This document shows, piece after piece, positions 10,183 through 18,868 of a DNA stretch of 64,000 bases. Position 1 is the stretch's first letter; every line of letters begins with the position of its first letter. The notes under the pieces are model-generated. The model searched no databases, was not told where the DNA came from, and was given only the letters and a program-made list of their open reading frames with translations. Source of the stretch: Ruania alkalisoli (GTDB taxonomy: Bacteria; Actinomycetota; Actinomycetes; Actinomycetales; Beutenbergiaceae); contig NZ_CP063169.1 of assembly GCF_014960965.1 (NCBI RefSeq), forward strand, positions 2,885,581-2,949,580, in the 5' to 3' direction. The position numbers and the translations under genes were made by a program.

Positions 10183-10587
10183 CTACCCGGGCTCACGACC
10201 GCCTGGTGGACTCTTCCTCGCTGATCGCACGAGCGGCGCGATTCCCGCGGATGCCACCTGTGACGACCGCGCCGAGCGCCAGGAGCATTCCGCGATGAGC
10301 ACCGCCGTCAGCCACGCGGCCTCAGCACCCAGCCGAGCCCCGGTCATCGTGACCGCTCCGGTCGCCACGAAGATCCACCCACCGAGTGCGGTGAGCGACT
10401 CCCCCTCCCGATGCGCAGCCAGCCACGCCTCGTCCGAAGCCATCGTGGCCGCGGTACGGATCCCGGCGATCGGGTTGCGCCGGATCCGCCCCTGAGCGGC
10501 ACGCCGCGCGACTACAACAAGGAGCAGGCCCGCCGCGACCACCAGCACCCCGGTCGCGGTCAGTGCCACCACGTCCGCCTCGGTCAC
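10183..10587 (-). CDS. SdpI-family membrane protein
   Basis: 134 residues with hydrophobic helices at about 8-28 ([20 protein letters not shown]), 67-84 and 89-103, and the family hallmark [26 protein letters not shown] between the first two. SdpI is an immunity/signal membrane protein in Bacillus; actinobacterial homologues are uncharacterised. The start is a GTG at 10587 whose last bases overlap the ilvD stop (GTGA), so it is translationally coupled to an amino-acid biosynthesis gene, a pairing I cannot explain functionally. The C-terminal 30 residues are basic and probably cytoplasmic. Confidence 0.7.
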   Translation of the reverse strand: MTEADVVALTATGVLVVAAGLLLVVVARRAAQGRIRRNPIAGIRTAATMASDEAWLAAHREGESLTALGGWIFVATGAVTMTGARLGAEAAWLTAVLIAECSWRSARSSQVASAGIAPLVRSARKSPPGGREPG

Positions 10588-12299
10588 CCCAGCACCGCAC
10601 CCACCGACGCCGACTGCACGAGCTTGGAGTACTTGGCCAGCACACCTCGGGTGTAGCCGTGCGGAACCGGCGTCACCCCGTCATCCCGGCGCCGGGCGAG
10701 CTCGGAGTCCTCGACCAGCAGATCCAGGGTCTTGCCCGCGACATCCAGGCGGATCGGGTCACCGTCGCGGACGAAGGCGATCGGACCGCCGTCGACGGCC
10801 TCTGGTGCGAGGTGCCCGACGCACAAACCGGTGGTTCCCCCGGAGAACCGGCCGTCGGTCAACAGGAGCACCGACTTGCCGAGCCCAGCGCCCTTGATGG
10901 CGCCGGTGATGGCGAGCATCTCCCGCATCCCGGGCCCGCCCTTCGGACCTTCATAGCGGATCACGACGACGTCGCCGTCGGTGATGGTGCCGTCCTCCAG
11001 GGCCGCCAGGGCGGCCTGCTCCCGTTCGAATACCCGCGCGGTCCCCTCGAAAACGGACTCGTCGAACCCGGCGGACTTGACCACCGCCCCCTCGGGAGCG
11101 AGGGATCCGTGCAGGATGGTGATGCCCCCGGTGGGGTGGATCGGATTGTCCAGCGCCCGCAGGATCTTCCCGTCCGGGTCGGGCGGGGCGATGTCGGCGA
11201 GGTTCTCGGCCACGGTGCGACCGGTCACAGTCAAGCAGTCCCCGTGCAGCAGGCCGGCATCCAGCAGCGCCTTCATGATCACCGGCACGCCACCGATGCG
11301 GTCGACGTCGTTCATCACGTACCGGCCGAACGGCTTCAGATCACCCAGGTGCGGCACCGTGGAGGCGACGCGGTCGAAGTCCTCAAGGGTCAACTCCACC
11401 TCCGCCTCGTTCGCGATCGCAAGCAGGTGCAGGACGGCGTTGGTCGAGCCGCCGAAGGCCATCACCACGGCGATGGCGTTCTCGAACGCCTCCTTGGTCA
11501 TGATGTCGCGCGCAGTGATCCCCCGCCGCAGCATTTCCACCACCGCCTCGCCGGAGCGGTGGGCGAAGTTGTCCCGTCGGCGGTCCGCCGAGGGCGGTGC
11601 CGCCGAGCCAGGCAGCGACATTCCCATCGCCTCGGCCACCGAGGCCATGGTGTTCGCGGTGTACATCCCGCCGCAGGCACCCTCACCCGGGCAGATGGCA
11701 CGCTCGATCCGGTCGACATCCTCGACGGACATCCGCCCCCGCTGGCACGCCCCGACCGCCTCGAAGGCATCGATCAGGGTCACATCCTTCTCGGTGCCGT
11801 CGGAGAGCTTGACCCACCCGGGCATGATCGAACCGGCGTAGAGGAAGACGCTCGCCAGATCGAGCCGGGCGGCGGCCATCAGCATGCCGGGCAGGGACTT
11901 GTCACAGCCAGCGAGCAGCACCGACCCGTCGAGCCGCTCGGCCATCATCACCGTCTCCACACTGTCGGCGATCACCTCGCGGGAAACCAGCGAGAAGTGC
12001 ATCCCCTCGTGCCCCATCGAGATGCCGTCGGAGACGGAGATGGTGCCGAACTCCAGCGGATACCCGCCGCCGGCATGCACGCCCTCCTTCGCGCCCTGCG
12101 CGAGCCGGTCCAGGGAGAGATTGCACGGGGTGATCTCGTTCCAGGAGCTGGCGATCCCGATCTGCGGCTTGACCCAATCCTCGTCGCCCATCCCCACGGC
12201 GCGCAGCATCCCGCGGGAGGCGGTGGCCGCCAACCCATCGGTGACTGCACGGGAGCGGGGCTTGATGTCCGGGCCGGGGGCTGTGGTGGGGTCGCTCAT
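10584..12299 (-). CDS. ilvD: Dihydroxy-acid dehydratase, 571-aa class ([2Fe-2S]-type by family)
   Basis: Dehydrates dihydroxy-isovalerate and -methylvalerate to the keto acids. It closely follows the mycobacterial/plant-like short class: [13 protein letters not shown]59 in [17 protein letters not shown]132 in [13 protein letters not shown] and C209 in [14 protein letters not shown], the three cluster cysteines of that class. The C-terminal [22 protein letters not shown] carries the catalytic Ser. It lies 28 bp downstream of a second ilvD of the other class and overlaps the SdpI gene. It is complete, with no frameshift. Confidence 0.95.
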   Translation of the reverse strand: MSDPTTAPGPDIKPRSRAVTDGLAATASRGMLRAVGMGDEDWVKPQIGIASSWNEITPCNLSLDRLAQGAKEGVHAGGGYPLEFGTISVSDGISMGHEGMHFSLVSREVIADSVETVMMAERLDGSVLLAGCDKSLPGMLMAAARLDLASVFLYAGSIMPGWVKLSDGTEKDVTLIDAFEAVGACQRGRMSVEDVDRIERAICPGEGACGGMYTANTMASVAEAMGMSLPGSAAPPSADRRRDNFAHRSGEAVVEMLRRGITARDIMTKEAFENAIAVVMAFGGSTNAVLHLLAIANEAEVELTLEDFDRVASTVPHLGDLKPFGRYVMNDVDRIGGVPVIMKALLDAGLLHGDCLTVTGRTVAENLADIAPPDPDGKILRALDNPIHPTGGITILHGSLAPEGAVVKSAGFDESVFEGTARVFEREQAALAALEDGTITDGDVVVIRYEGPKGGPGMREMLAITGAIKGAGLGKSVLLLTDGRFSGGTTGLCVGHLAPEAVDGGPIAFVRDGDPIRLDVAGKTLDLLVEDSELARRRDDGVTPVPHGYTRGVLAKYSKLVQSASVGAVLG

Positions 12300-12327
12300 C
12301 CCCTCACTCTAGAACGCTGTGCCGACG

Positions 12328-14190
12328 TCAGACGCGACGGATCAGCGACAGGTCCCGCACGGCACCCCGGTCGGCCGAGGTGGCCATCGCAGCGTAGGCG
12401 CGCAGCGCCGGGGAGACGTACCGGTCCCGGTCTACGGGCTGCCACGGGTGCTCGGAGGCCTCCATCTTGGCGCGACGGTCGGCGAGCACCTGGTCGGGCA
12501 CGTTCAGCCGGATCGAGCGGGAGTCGACGTCGATCTCGATCTCGTCACCGTCTTCGACCAACCCGATCAGCCCACCGGCTGCGGCCTCCGGGGAGATGTG
12601 CCCCACCGAGATCCCGCTGGACCCGCCACTGAACCGGCCGTCAGTGATCAGCGCGCACACCTTGCCCAGGCCCCGGCCCTTGATGAATGAGGTGGGGTAG
12701 AGCATCTCCTGCATTCCCGGTCCGCCGGCCGGCCCTTCGTAGCGCACCACCACGACGTGACCGGGCTGAACCTGCTTGGTGAGGATCTTCTCCACCGCAT
12801 CATCCTGGGACTCGCACACGAGCGCCGTCCCGACGAAGTGGAAGACATCCGGATCCACGCCGGCCGTCTTGAACACGGCTCCGTCCTCGGCGAGGTTGCC
12901 GCGCAGCACCGCGAGACCGCCCTCCACCGTGTAGGCGTGCGCCAGGTCGCGGATGCACCCCTGCGCGGCGTCGGTGTCCAGCGACTCCCACCGGTTCGAG
13001 GTGGAGAACGCCTGGGTGGTGCGCACCCCGCCCGGGGCGGCATGAAAGAGCTCGATCGCCTCGTCGGTGGCAGAGCCGCCTCGGACGTCCCAGTCGGCGA
13101 GCCACTGCGTCAACGTGGGCGTATGCACGCTGGTCACGTCACGATCGAGCAGTCCTGCGCGGTTCAGTTCACCCAGCAGCGCGGGGATGCCGCCGGCCCG
13201 GTGGACGTCCTCCATGTGATAGTTCGGGTGGTTCGGCGCCACCTTCGACAGGCACGGCACGTTCCTGCTGATCTCTTCGATGTCGCTCAGGCCGAAGTCC
13301 ACCTCGCCCTCCTGGGCGGCAGCGAGGATGTGCAGCACGGTGTTGGTGGACCCGCCCATCGCCACGTCGAGCGCCATCGCATTGCCGAACGCGGCCTTGG
13401 TGGCGATGTTGCGGGGGGCGGCCGAGTCGTCCTCGTCGTCGTAGTACCGCTTCGCCAGCTCGACGACGGTCCGCCCCGCCTCGAGGAACAGCTCCTTGCG
13501 CGCGGCGTGGGTGGCCAGGACCGAGCCGTTGCCCGGCAGGGAGAGCCCGAGTGCCTCGGTGAGGCAGTTCATCGAGTTCGCGGTGAACATCCCCGAGCAG
13601 GAGCCGCACGTGGGGCAGGCGTTCTCCTCCACCTGGGCCAGTGCCTCGTCGGAGACATTGTCGTCGGCGGAGTAGTTGATCGCATTGATCAGGTTCAGGT
13701 TGGTCTTGGCCACGCCGTCGGCCACGATCGCCTTGCCTGCCTCCATCGGGCCACCGGAGACGAACACCACCGGGATGTTCAGCCGCAGCGCGGCGTTGAG
13801 CATCCCTGGGGTGATCTTGTCGCAGTTGGAGATGCACACGAGCGCGTCGGCGCAGTGCGCGTTGACCATGTACTCGACCGAGTCGGCGATCAGGTCGCGG
13901 CTGGGCAGGGAGTAGAGCATGCCGCCGTGGCCCATGGCGATGCCGTCATCGACGGCGATGGTGTTGAACTCCTTGGCCACTCCCCCAGCCTCCTGCACGG
14001 CGGAAGCGACCAGGTCGCCCATGTCCTTGAGGTGGACGTGCCCGGGTACGAACTGGGTATAGGAGTTCGCGATGGCGATGATCGGTTTACCGAAGTCCTC
14101 GGCACCCATCCCAGTGGCGCGCCACAGTGCCCGGGCGCCGGCCATGTTGCGGCCATGGGTGGAGGTGCGCGAACGCAGCGGACGACTCAT
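12328..14190 (-). CDS. ilvD: Dihydroxy-acid dehydratase, 620-aa class (E. coli type)
   Basis: Collinear with the 616-aa E. coli enzyme (oxygen-sensitive [4Fe-4S] type by family knowledge). The first cysteine of the short class is replaced ([13 protein letters not shown]). Cysteines are found instead in [17 protein letters not shown] and [19 protein letters not shown]. It shares [50 protein letters not shown] and the terminal [25 protein letters not shown] precedes the ATG at 14190. Having both classes adjacent in one genome, transcribed together, is unusual and may provide an oxygen-tolerant and an oxygen-sensitive isoenzyme. Confidence 0.95.
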   Translation of the reverse strand: MSRPLRSRTSTHGRNMAGARALWRATGMGAEDFGKPIIAIANSYTQFVPGHVHLKDMGDLVASAVQEAGGVAKEFNTIAVDDGIAMGHGGMLYSLPSRDLIADSVEYMVNAHCADALVCISNCDKITPGMLNAALRLNIPVVFVSGGPMEAGKAIVADGVAKTNLNLINAINYSADDNVSDEALAQVEENACPTCGSCSGMFTANSMNCLTEALGLSLPGNGSVLATHAARKELFLEAGRTVVELAKRYYDDEDDSAAPRNIATKAAFGNAMALDVAMGGSTNTVLHILAAAQEGEVDFGLSDIEEISRNVPCLSKVAPNHPNYHMEDVHRAGGIPALLGELNRAGLLDRDVTSVHTPTLTQWLADWDVRGGSATDEAIELFHAAPGGVRTTQAFSTSNRWESLDTDAAQGCIRDLAHAYTVEGGLAVLRGNLAEDGAVFKTAGVDPDVFHFVGTALVCESQDDAVEKILTKQVQPGHVVVVRYEGPAGGPGMQEMLYPTSFIKGRGLGKVCALITDGRFSGGSSGISVGHISPEAAAGGLIGLVEDGDEIEIDVDSRSIRLNVPDQVLADRRAKMEASEHPWQPVDRDRYVSPALRAYAAMATSADRGAVRDLSLIRRV

Positions 14191-14374
14191 CGCAGGTCAC
14201 TCCTTACACGAGCTGGCGGCGCAGAACTACGCCCGCGGTCACGATACGACGGCGTGGGACACCGATGGAGTCGTTGTCCGGAGGATGGTCGGGACCTTGT
14301 ACCCATGCACCACCACCTCTGATGCGGAACGATAGAAGACGTCAGGGACAAAGGTCGAGTGTCGGGAGGACGCC

Positions 14375-14872
14375 ATGACCACCACCACAGCCCGCAGCGC
14401 CGGCTTCATCAAGGTCGTCGGGATCGCGACATTCATCCTTGGGCTGGTGTTCGCCGTCGGCGGCATCGCCACGTGGATCACCGTCTCCAGCCAGCTGGCA
14501 GACGAGGAGATCACCGTCTCCGACGATGCGCGGTGGTTCGCAGGTGACCCCGTCCGCGGCCCGCTGACCGCCTATGCCGAGGCGGATGTGATCAACACCC
14601 ACGCGATGGCCGCGACCGAGGGTCGCACGTACGCCGAGCTAGGTGCGGAAATGAGCCAGGTCGAGCCCGAGTCGGAGGAGCACGCTGAGCTGGCCGCCCA
14701 GCGCGAGACCGTGATGACCGCCTCGTTCCTGCGAGCCTCGCTCTTCACCTCGGTGGTGGCCTTCGGGGTGGCCGCACTGGTGACCGGTCTGGGCATCGTG
14801 CTCGCCCTTACCGGCATCGCGATCCGTCGCCTGGTGCACCTGACCAACCAGGACGCCAGCTCAACCGCATAG
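14375..14872 (+). CDS. Hypothetical two-helix membrane protein
   Basis: 165 residues with helix 1 at about 12-37 (VVGIATFILGLVFAVGGIATWI), a roughly 80-residue acidic extracellular loop (DDARWFAGDPVRGPLTAYAEADVINTHAM...YAELGAEMSQVEPESEEHAELAAQRETVM) and helix 2 at about 124-150. Proteins with this layout are often mislabelled as ring-opening dioxygenase LigA; there is no catalytic motif to support that. GGGAGGA lies ahead of the ATG. It is divergent from ilvD across a 184-bp gap in which I saw no clear promoter motif or leader peptide. Confidence 0.65.
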   Translation: MTTTTARSAGFIKVVGIATFILGLVFAVGGIATWITVSSQLADEEITVSDDARWFAGDPVRGPLTAYAEADVINTHAMAATEGRTYAELGAEMSQVEPESEEHAELAAQRETVMTASFLRASLFTSVVAFGVAALVTGLGIVLALTGIAIRRLVHLTNQDASSTA

Positions 14873-14899
14873 CCGATCGCCGGTGGCTACCCTGATCGG

Positions 14900-15544
14900 G
14901 TGAGCCAGCCGAACGACACAGTCGACATCGAGACGGCCCACGGGACCGCCCGGGTGCATCATCATCCGGCGCCGGACCCGTGGGCCGGTCTCGTGCTCGG
15001 GCACGGCGCAGGTGGCGGTGTCAGCGCACCGGATCTGCGGGCGGCAACCACAGCCGCGCTGGCCGCCGGAGTCAGCGTGGTACTCAGCGAGCAGCCCTAC
15101 CGCGTGGCTGGTCGTCGCGCTCCGGCCCCGGCATCACAGCTGGACACGGCGTTCACGCAGATCGTCGGCGAGGTCCGCCACCGCTGGTGGCCGCAGCTGC
15201 CGGTGCTCACCGGTGGCCGCTCCTCCGGTGCCCGGGTTGCCTGCCGGACCGCCGACGACGTAGCAGCGGCCGGGGTGGTCTGCCTCGCCTTCCCGCTGCA
15301 TCCCCCGGGCAAGGGCGATGACCCGTCGAAATCCCGGCTACCGGAGCTTGCCGCCGTCGGCGTCCCAGTGCTGGTGGTCCAGGGCGAGAGCGATCCGTTC
15401 GGGATGCCACCGCAGGCACCGGGCCGACGCCTGGTTCGCCTGCGCGGGAACCACACGCTGAAGAGTGACATGCCAGGCCTACGGGACGCCGTCGGGGAAT
15501 GGTTGGCCGGGATCGCGACGAGTCTCAGGCGCGACGTACGGTGA
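14900..15544 (+). CDS. Alpha/beta-hydrolase, KANL3/Tex30-like
   Basis: 214-residue cytoplasmic hydrolase. The oxyanion-side LVLGHGAGGGVSAPDL, nucleophile elbow TGGRSSGARVAC with central Ser, acid loop VQGESDPFG and a late His in GNHTLKSD form the expected order. It matches the small dienelactone-hydrolase-like KANL3/Tex30 group, whose substrates are unknown. The start is GTG at 14900, 27 bp after the preceding gene. The 3' end overlaps the DUF4097 gene by 20 bp in convergent orientation. Confidence 0.75.
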   Translation: MSQPNDTVDIETAHGTARVHHHPAPDPWAGLVLGHGAGGGVSAPDLRAATTAALAAGVSVVLSEQPYRVAGRRAPAPASQLDTAFTQIVGEVRHRWWPQLPVLTGGRSSGARVACRTADDVAAAGVVCLAFPLHPPGKGDDPSKSRLPELAAVGVPVLVVQGESDPFGMPPQAPGRRLVRLRGNHTLKSDMPGLRDAVGEWLAGIATSLRRDVR

Positions 15545-16355
15545 CGTTGCCGCTCACCGAGCGGAGCCGGAGCACGACGCCGTCGGCGTTGTCGGCCGGT
15601 GCGGAGCCCGGCTCGAGCTCGCTGCGCACCTTTCCGGAGACGGTGGAGCAATCCAGCAGCGCGGCCGACCCGTGCGCGACTCCGACCGAGATGTCACCCG
15701 AGGCTGATGTGGCGGACACCTCGCCACGGACGACGCGACGCACGACATGGTCACCGGAGCCGCTCTTCAACCTAGCGAACTCCCCGAGGTCACGCACGAT
15801 GACGTCACCGGATCCGGAGGATGCCTCGATGGTGCGAACGGCTTCGGCGGTCATCGTGCCCGACCCGGTGCGCAGGCGCGCCTCGTCGGCCTCGGTGACC
15901 GCGATCCTGCCGGAGCCAGTGGTCGCTCGCACACTGCCGGCAGACTCCACGGCGACGTCGCCAGAGCCACAGGTGGCCTCCACCGACGTGCCGCGTGCCA
16001 CCCGAATCGCGCCCGACCCGGTCTTGGTCTGGACGGCGGCGAGGTCACCCGAGGTGCGGATACCTCCCGAGCCGGTCTCCAGCTCGGCATCGGATCCTGC
16101 CGGGACCACCACCGAGACGCCCATCTTCGAGCCGCCGAACGAGGTGAAGAATCCGGTGCGAGCCAGGGGTGCCTCGACTTCCAGCCGGTCGCCGACGAGC
16201 TCCACCCGGACGCGGGCAGCCAGGTCGGGGTCACCGCTGAAGGTCACCGACGCGGTGTCGGTCTCGGTGGCCGTGACCATGATGTCGCTAGATCGCATCC
16301 GCACGAGCAGGCGGATCGGGCCATCGACGGGAAAGGTGCGGTCGTGGGAGGTCAT
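15525..16355 (-). CDS. DUF4097-family beta-solenoid protein
   Basis: 276 residues. From about residue 85 onwards it carries eight Gly-Ser turns at roughly 20-residue pitch (ETGSGGI, KTGSGAI, CGSGDV, TTGSGRI, RTGSGTM, SSGSGDV, KSGSGDH, TSASGDI), the DUF4097 beta-helix pattern. There is no signal peptide, so it is probably cytoplasmic or membrane-associated; the function is unknown (the family is called putative adhesin). GGAAGGA precedes the ATG at 16355. It is the third gene of a tight operon after an RHH regulator and a 50-aa protein, 1 bp after the latter's stop. Confidence 0.8.
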   Translation of the reverse strand: MTSHDRTFPVDGPIRLLVRMRSSDIMVTATETDTASVTFSGDPDLAARVRVELVGDRLEVEAPLARTGFFTSFGGSKMGVSVVVPAGSDAELETGSGGIRTSGDLAAVQTKTGSGAIRVARGTSVEATCGSGDVAVESAGSVRATTGSGRIAVTEADEARLRTGSGTMTAEAVRTIEASSGSGDVIVRDLGEFARLKSGSGDHVVRRVVRGEVSATSASGDISVGVAHGSAALLDCSTVSGKVRSELEPGSAPADNADGVVLRLRSVSGNVTVRRA

Positions 16356-16356
16356 C

Positions 16357-16509
16357 TCAGAGTCCTTCCGGGCGCGGGCGGCCGGCTGGGTTGTACGCGG
16401 TGGGCTCGTCTGCGCCGCGACGCCGGCCAGAGATGTGCCGGTGCGGGCGATCGAGCGGGCCACCGATACGGCGGGCGGCGATGGCGTCGTAAACGTCGTC
16501 GTGGAACAT
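16357..16509 (-). CDS. Small 50-aa protein between RHH regulator and DUF4097 gene
   Basis: A 50-codon frame begins MFHDDVYDAIAARRIGGPLD, continues with a very basic Arg/His-rich stretch (RPHRHISGRRRGADEPT) and ends PRPEGL-stop. GGAG lies six bases before its ATG, directly after the RHH-gene stop (11-bp gap), and its TGA sits one base before the DUF4097 ATG. This spacing implies translational coupling and a real gene. It has no transmembrane segment and I recognise no family; a basic DNA- or RNA-binding or adaptor peptide is possible. Confidence 0.6.
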   Translation of the reverse strand: MFHDDVYDAIAARRIGGPLDRPHRHISGRRRGADEPTAYNPAGRPRPEGL

Positions 16510-16520
16510 GGGGGCTCCGT

Positions 16521-17033
16521 TCAGCGGACCCAGCCGGTCATGCGCCGGCCGGAGGTGGTGGGGCGGGGTTCGGTGGCCGGGCCGGTGAGAGCATGCTGCG
16601 CGGCACGCACCAACCAGGAGTTGACGCTGACACCGTCGCGGGAGGCAGCATCGTCAACACGGGACTTGAGGGACTCGGGCAGCCGGAGCGTGATCCGGGT
16701 CTGGGACCCGTCGCCCTCGGGAACAGGAGCTTCAGGCGGTTCGGGCGGGGTCGGGGGCGCGAAGGCTTCGGTAGCGTCGGCGAGTTGGGTGGGCTGCTGC
16801 TCCACCACGAGTTCGGGGTTCCCGCCCCGGAGCCTGACATCAACGATGGCACCATCGAGACGCAGAGTGACATCAGCAGCGATGTCGGATGCGAGTTCCA
16901 TGAGCGTCAGACGCAATGCCGGTTCGAGCGTCTGAGCCAGACGCTCCGACGCTTCCTGCACCTCAGGAGTGGATGTCCGCGCAGCGTTCGCGAGCGCCTG
17001 CTGCAGCGTGGAGAGGTAGCCGTTCAGATCCAT
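16521..17033 (-). CDS. Ribbon-helix-helix (Arc/HicB-antitoxin-like) DNA-binding protein
   Basis: 170 residues. The C-terminal part TRITLRLPESLKSRVDDAASRDGVSVNSWLVRAAQHAL (about 110-150) is a canonical RHH domain with its strand and two helices. Residues 1-90 are helical and acidic with hydrophobic spacing (dimerisation or ligand domain), followed by a Pro-rich linker. It is first in the operon with the 50-aa and DUF4097 genes. Two near-identical 14-bp repeats overlap its start codon and may be its own operator. No toxin-like partner is next to it. Confidence 0.75.
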   Translation of the reverse strand: MDLNGYLSTLQQALANAARTSTPEVQEASERLAQTLEPALRLTLMELASDIAADVTLRLDGAIVDVRLRGGNPELVVEQQPTQLADATEAFAPPTPPEPPEAPVPEGDGSQTRITLRLPESLKSRVDDAASRDGVSVNSWLVRAAQHALTGPATEPRPTTSGRRMTGWVR

Positions 17034-17066
17034 GACACCATGGTGACATCATCATGACGCCATAGT
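17031..17066. promoter_or_regulatory. Candidate RHH operator, two direct repeats
   Basis: CATGACACCATGGT (17031-17044) and CATGACGCCATAGT (17053-17066) differ at two positions and are spaced 22 bp, about two helical turns. The first contains the perfect palindrome CACCATGGTG, the second TGAC-6-GTCA. They overlap the start of the RHH gene, the usual place for autorepression. Confidence 0.5.
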
Positions 17067-17161
17067 CAAGGAGTACGACACCACATCCTCTCACGCGCCC
17101 ACCGCACGACCCGCCCCCCGAACGCTAGGACGGAGGGACGGTGTCAGCGGGGCCGTCGGGG

Positions 17162-18277
17162 TCAGGCGAGGGCGTGGGCTGCTGCGAGCTCCACCAACTC
17201 CCCCGCCCGTGCGATACATCGGTCCACATCGGGTTCGAGGTCCAGCAACGCGTGGACGGCGTCGATCCCGTGCTCGCGCGCCGTCGCCTCATCCACTGCG
17301 CACCGGCCCACGACGGCCACCACGGGGACGCCAGCCGCGCGCGCGGCGGCAGCCACTCCGACCGGGGCCTTCCCGGCCAGAGACTGGGAGTCCATGCTCC
17401 CCTCCCCCGTGATCACCAGATCGGCACCTCGCACCTGCTCGGCGAAGCCGACCATCTCCAGCACCGCCTCGATGCCGGAGCGACGCGTGGCACCGAGCAG
17501 TGCCATCGCCCCGTACCCCAGGCCGCCCGCAGCTCCCGCTCCGGATGCGCCGGCGATCTCACGTGCCTGCGGGATGCCCGCCTCAGCAAGCGCCGCCACC
17601 CAGCGCGTCAGCCCGGCCTCCAGCTCGGCAACCAGGGCCGCATCGGCGCCCTTCTGCGGCCCGAACACCGCCGCCGCACCCTTCGCACCGAGCAGCGGCG
17701 AGGTCACATCGGCGGCCAGCACGACACGCAGCCCGCTCACACCCGGGTCCAGCCCGCTCAGGTCCACCCGTGCCAGGTCAGCCAGGGCTGCTCCCCCGGA
17801 CGGGAGAGGGTGGCCGTCGCTGTCCCACAGCCCCACCCCCAGCGCTCTCGCCAGACCGGCTCCGCCGTCGGTCGTGGCACTGCCACCCAGACCGAGGAGA
17901 ACCTCCGAGGCCCCGTGATCCAGAGCGTGCCGGATGATCTCGCCCACGCCTTCGGTTCCAGCCCGGCGGGCACTGTCGGCATCCGGTGGCACCTGGTCCA
18001 GGCCCGCCGCCGCGGCCATCTCCACGACGGCGCACCCTCCCTGGCGCGCATAGGTCGCCGTCACCGGGCTTCCCAGGGCGCCGGTGACCGTCACTTCGAC
18101 GGGCGAGTACCCCGCAGCGATCGCCGCCGCGACGGTTCCCTCACCGCCGTCGGCAATCGGCACCTGCACCACCTCGGCGCCCGGATCCCCGCGACGGACA
18201 CCGCGAGCGAGGTGCTCGGCTACAGCTGCCGCGCTCAGCGACCCTTTGAACGAGTCCGGTGCGAGGACGACCCTCAC
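17162..18277 (-). CDS. Glycerate 2-kinase (GarK/GlxK type)
   Basis: 371-residue class I glycerate kinase that phosphorylates D-glycerate with ATP. Family marks are the N-terminal VVLAPDSFKGSLSA, VPIADGGEGTV, LLGLGGSATTDGGAGLARALG, FGPQKGA, and DLVITGEGSMDSQSLAGKAPVGVA. The start is a GTG at 18277 overlapping the GNAT stop (GTGA). It feeds glycerate from glyoxylate or sugar-acid breakdown into glycolysis; no other gene of those routes is adjacent. The GNAT gene upstream is co-transcribed. Confidence 0.9.
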   Translation of the reverse strand: MRVVLAPDSFKGSLSAAAVAEHLARGVRRGDPGAEVVQVPIADGGEGTVAAAIAAGYSPVEVTVTGALGSPVTATYARQGGCAVVEMAAAAGLDQVPPDADSARRAGTEGVGEIIRHALDHGASEVLLGLGGSATTDGGAGLARALGVGLWDSDGHPLPSGGAALADLARVDLSGLDPGVSGLRVVLAADVTSPLLGAKGAAAVFGPQKGADAALVAELEAGLTRWVAALAEAGIPQAREIAGASGAGAAGGLGYGAMALLGATRRSGIEAVLEMVGFAEQVRGADLVITGEGSMDSQSLAGKAPVGVAAAARAAGVPVVAVVGRCAVDEATAREHGIDAVHALLDLEPDVDRCIARAGELVELAAAHALA

Positions 18278-18843
18278 GCCCAGCTCGCCTTGGCAGCCGG
18301 GTACTCGTCTTCCAGCATCCCCATGACCAGCGAATCGGCGAACCGCTCCCCGTCCCCGAGCACCTCGCGACGCCGACCCTCGGGCACGAACCCCAGGCTC
18401 TGGTAGAGCGCGGCGGCACGGGGGTTGATGCTCAGCACCTCCAGGCCGACGCGATGCAGACCCAGGCCGGGATCGGTGCCGAATGCGAAGTCCAGCACCA
18501 GCATGATCGCCTCACGCCCATAACCGCGGCCCCGGTGTCCGGGAAGCGTGAGGGAGCGCAGGTTCGCGCTACGCGCCACCGGATCGACCCGTTCCAGGCT
18601 GATCCGCCCCAGGATCGCCTCACCGTCGACCGTGGTGGCCCAGTCGAACCGGCCTTCCCGCTCGGCCGCCGTGGCAGCCCACTGCGCCACCTGCTCCCGG
18701 GTGAACTCCTGCGTGAGGCCGGCCATCCGCCGTCCCTCGGGATCTCCCAGTCCATCCCACAGGGCGTCGGAGTCCTCAGCCCGAATCGGACGCAGTGTGA
18801 TCATCTCGCCGGTCAGTACCGGCGGCACCCAGTTCACGTCCAT
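18274..18843 (-). CDS. GNAT-family N-acetyltransferase (RimJ/RimL-like)
   Basis: 189 residues. The N-terminal GEMITLRPIRAEDSDALWDGL strand-helix, the acetyl-CoA loop LPGHRGRGYGREAIMLVLDFAF, and the terminal NPRAAALYQSLGFVPEGRRRE are typical of GNAT enzymes acting on protein N-termini or small molecules. The substrate is unknown. I chose the ATG at 18843, 25 bp after the gatB stop. It overlaps the glycerate kinase start by 4 bp. Confidence 0.85.
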   Translation of the reverse strand: MDVNWVPPVLTGEMITLRPIRAEDSDALWDGLGDPEGRRMAGLTQEFTREQVAQWAATAAEREGRFDWATTVDGEAILGRISLERVDPVARSANLRSLTLPGHRGRGYGREAIMLVLDFAFGTDPGLGLHRVGLEVLSINPRAAALYQSLGFVPEGRRREVLGDGERFADSLVMGMLEDEYPAAKASWA

Positions 18844-18868
18844 CGCCTGCTCCTGCCCCGCACCGGAA

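Noticed and set aside
10563-12632. Long open frame on the plus strand opposite the two ilvD genes
   Set aside because: Produced by high GC3 on the coding strand; the translation is Arg/Gly/His-rich without any family motif.
14375-14872. Ring-opening dioxygenase LigA
   Set aside because: Only two membrane helices and a loop are visible; no metal-binding residues of that enzyme.
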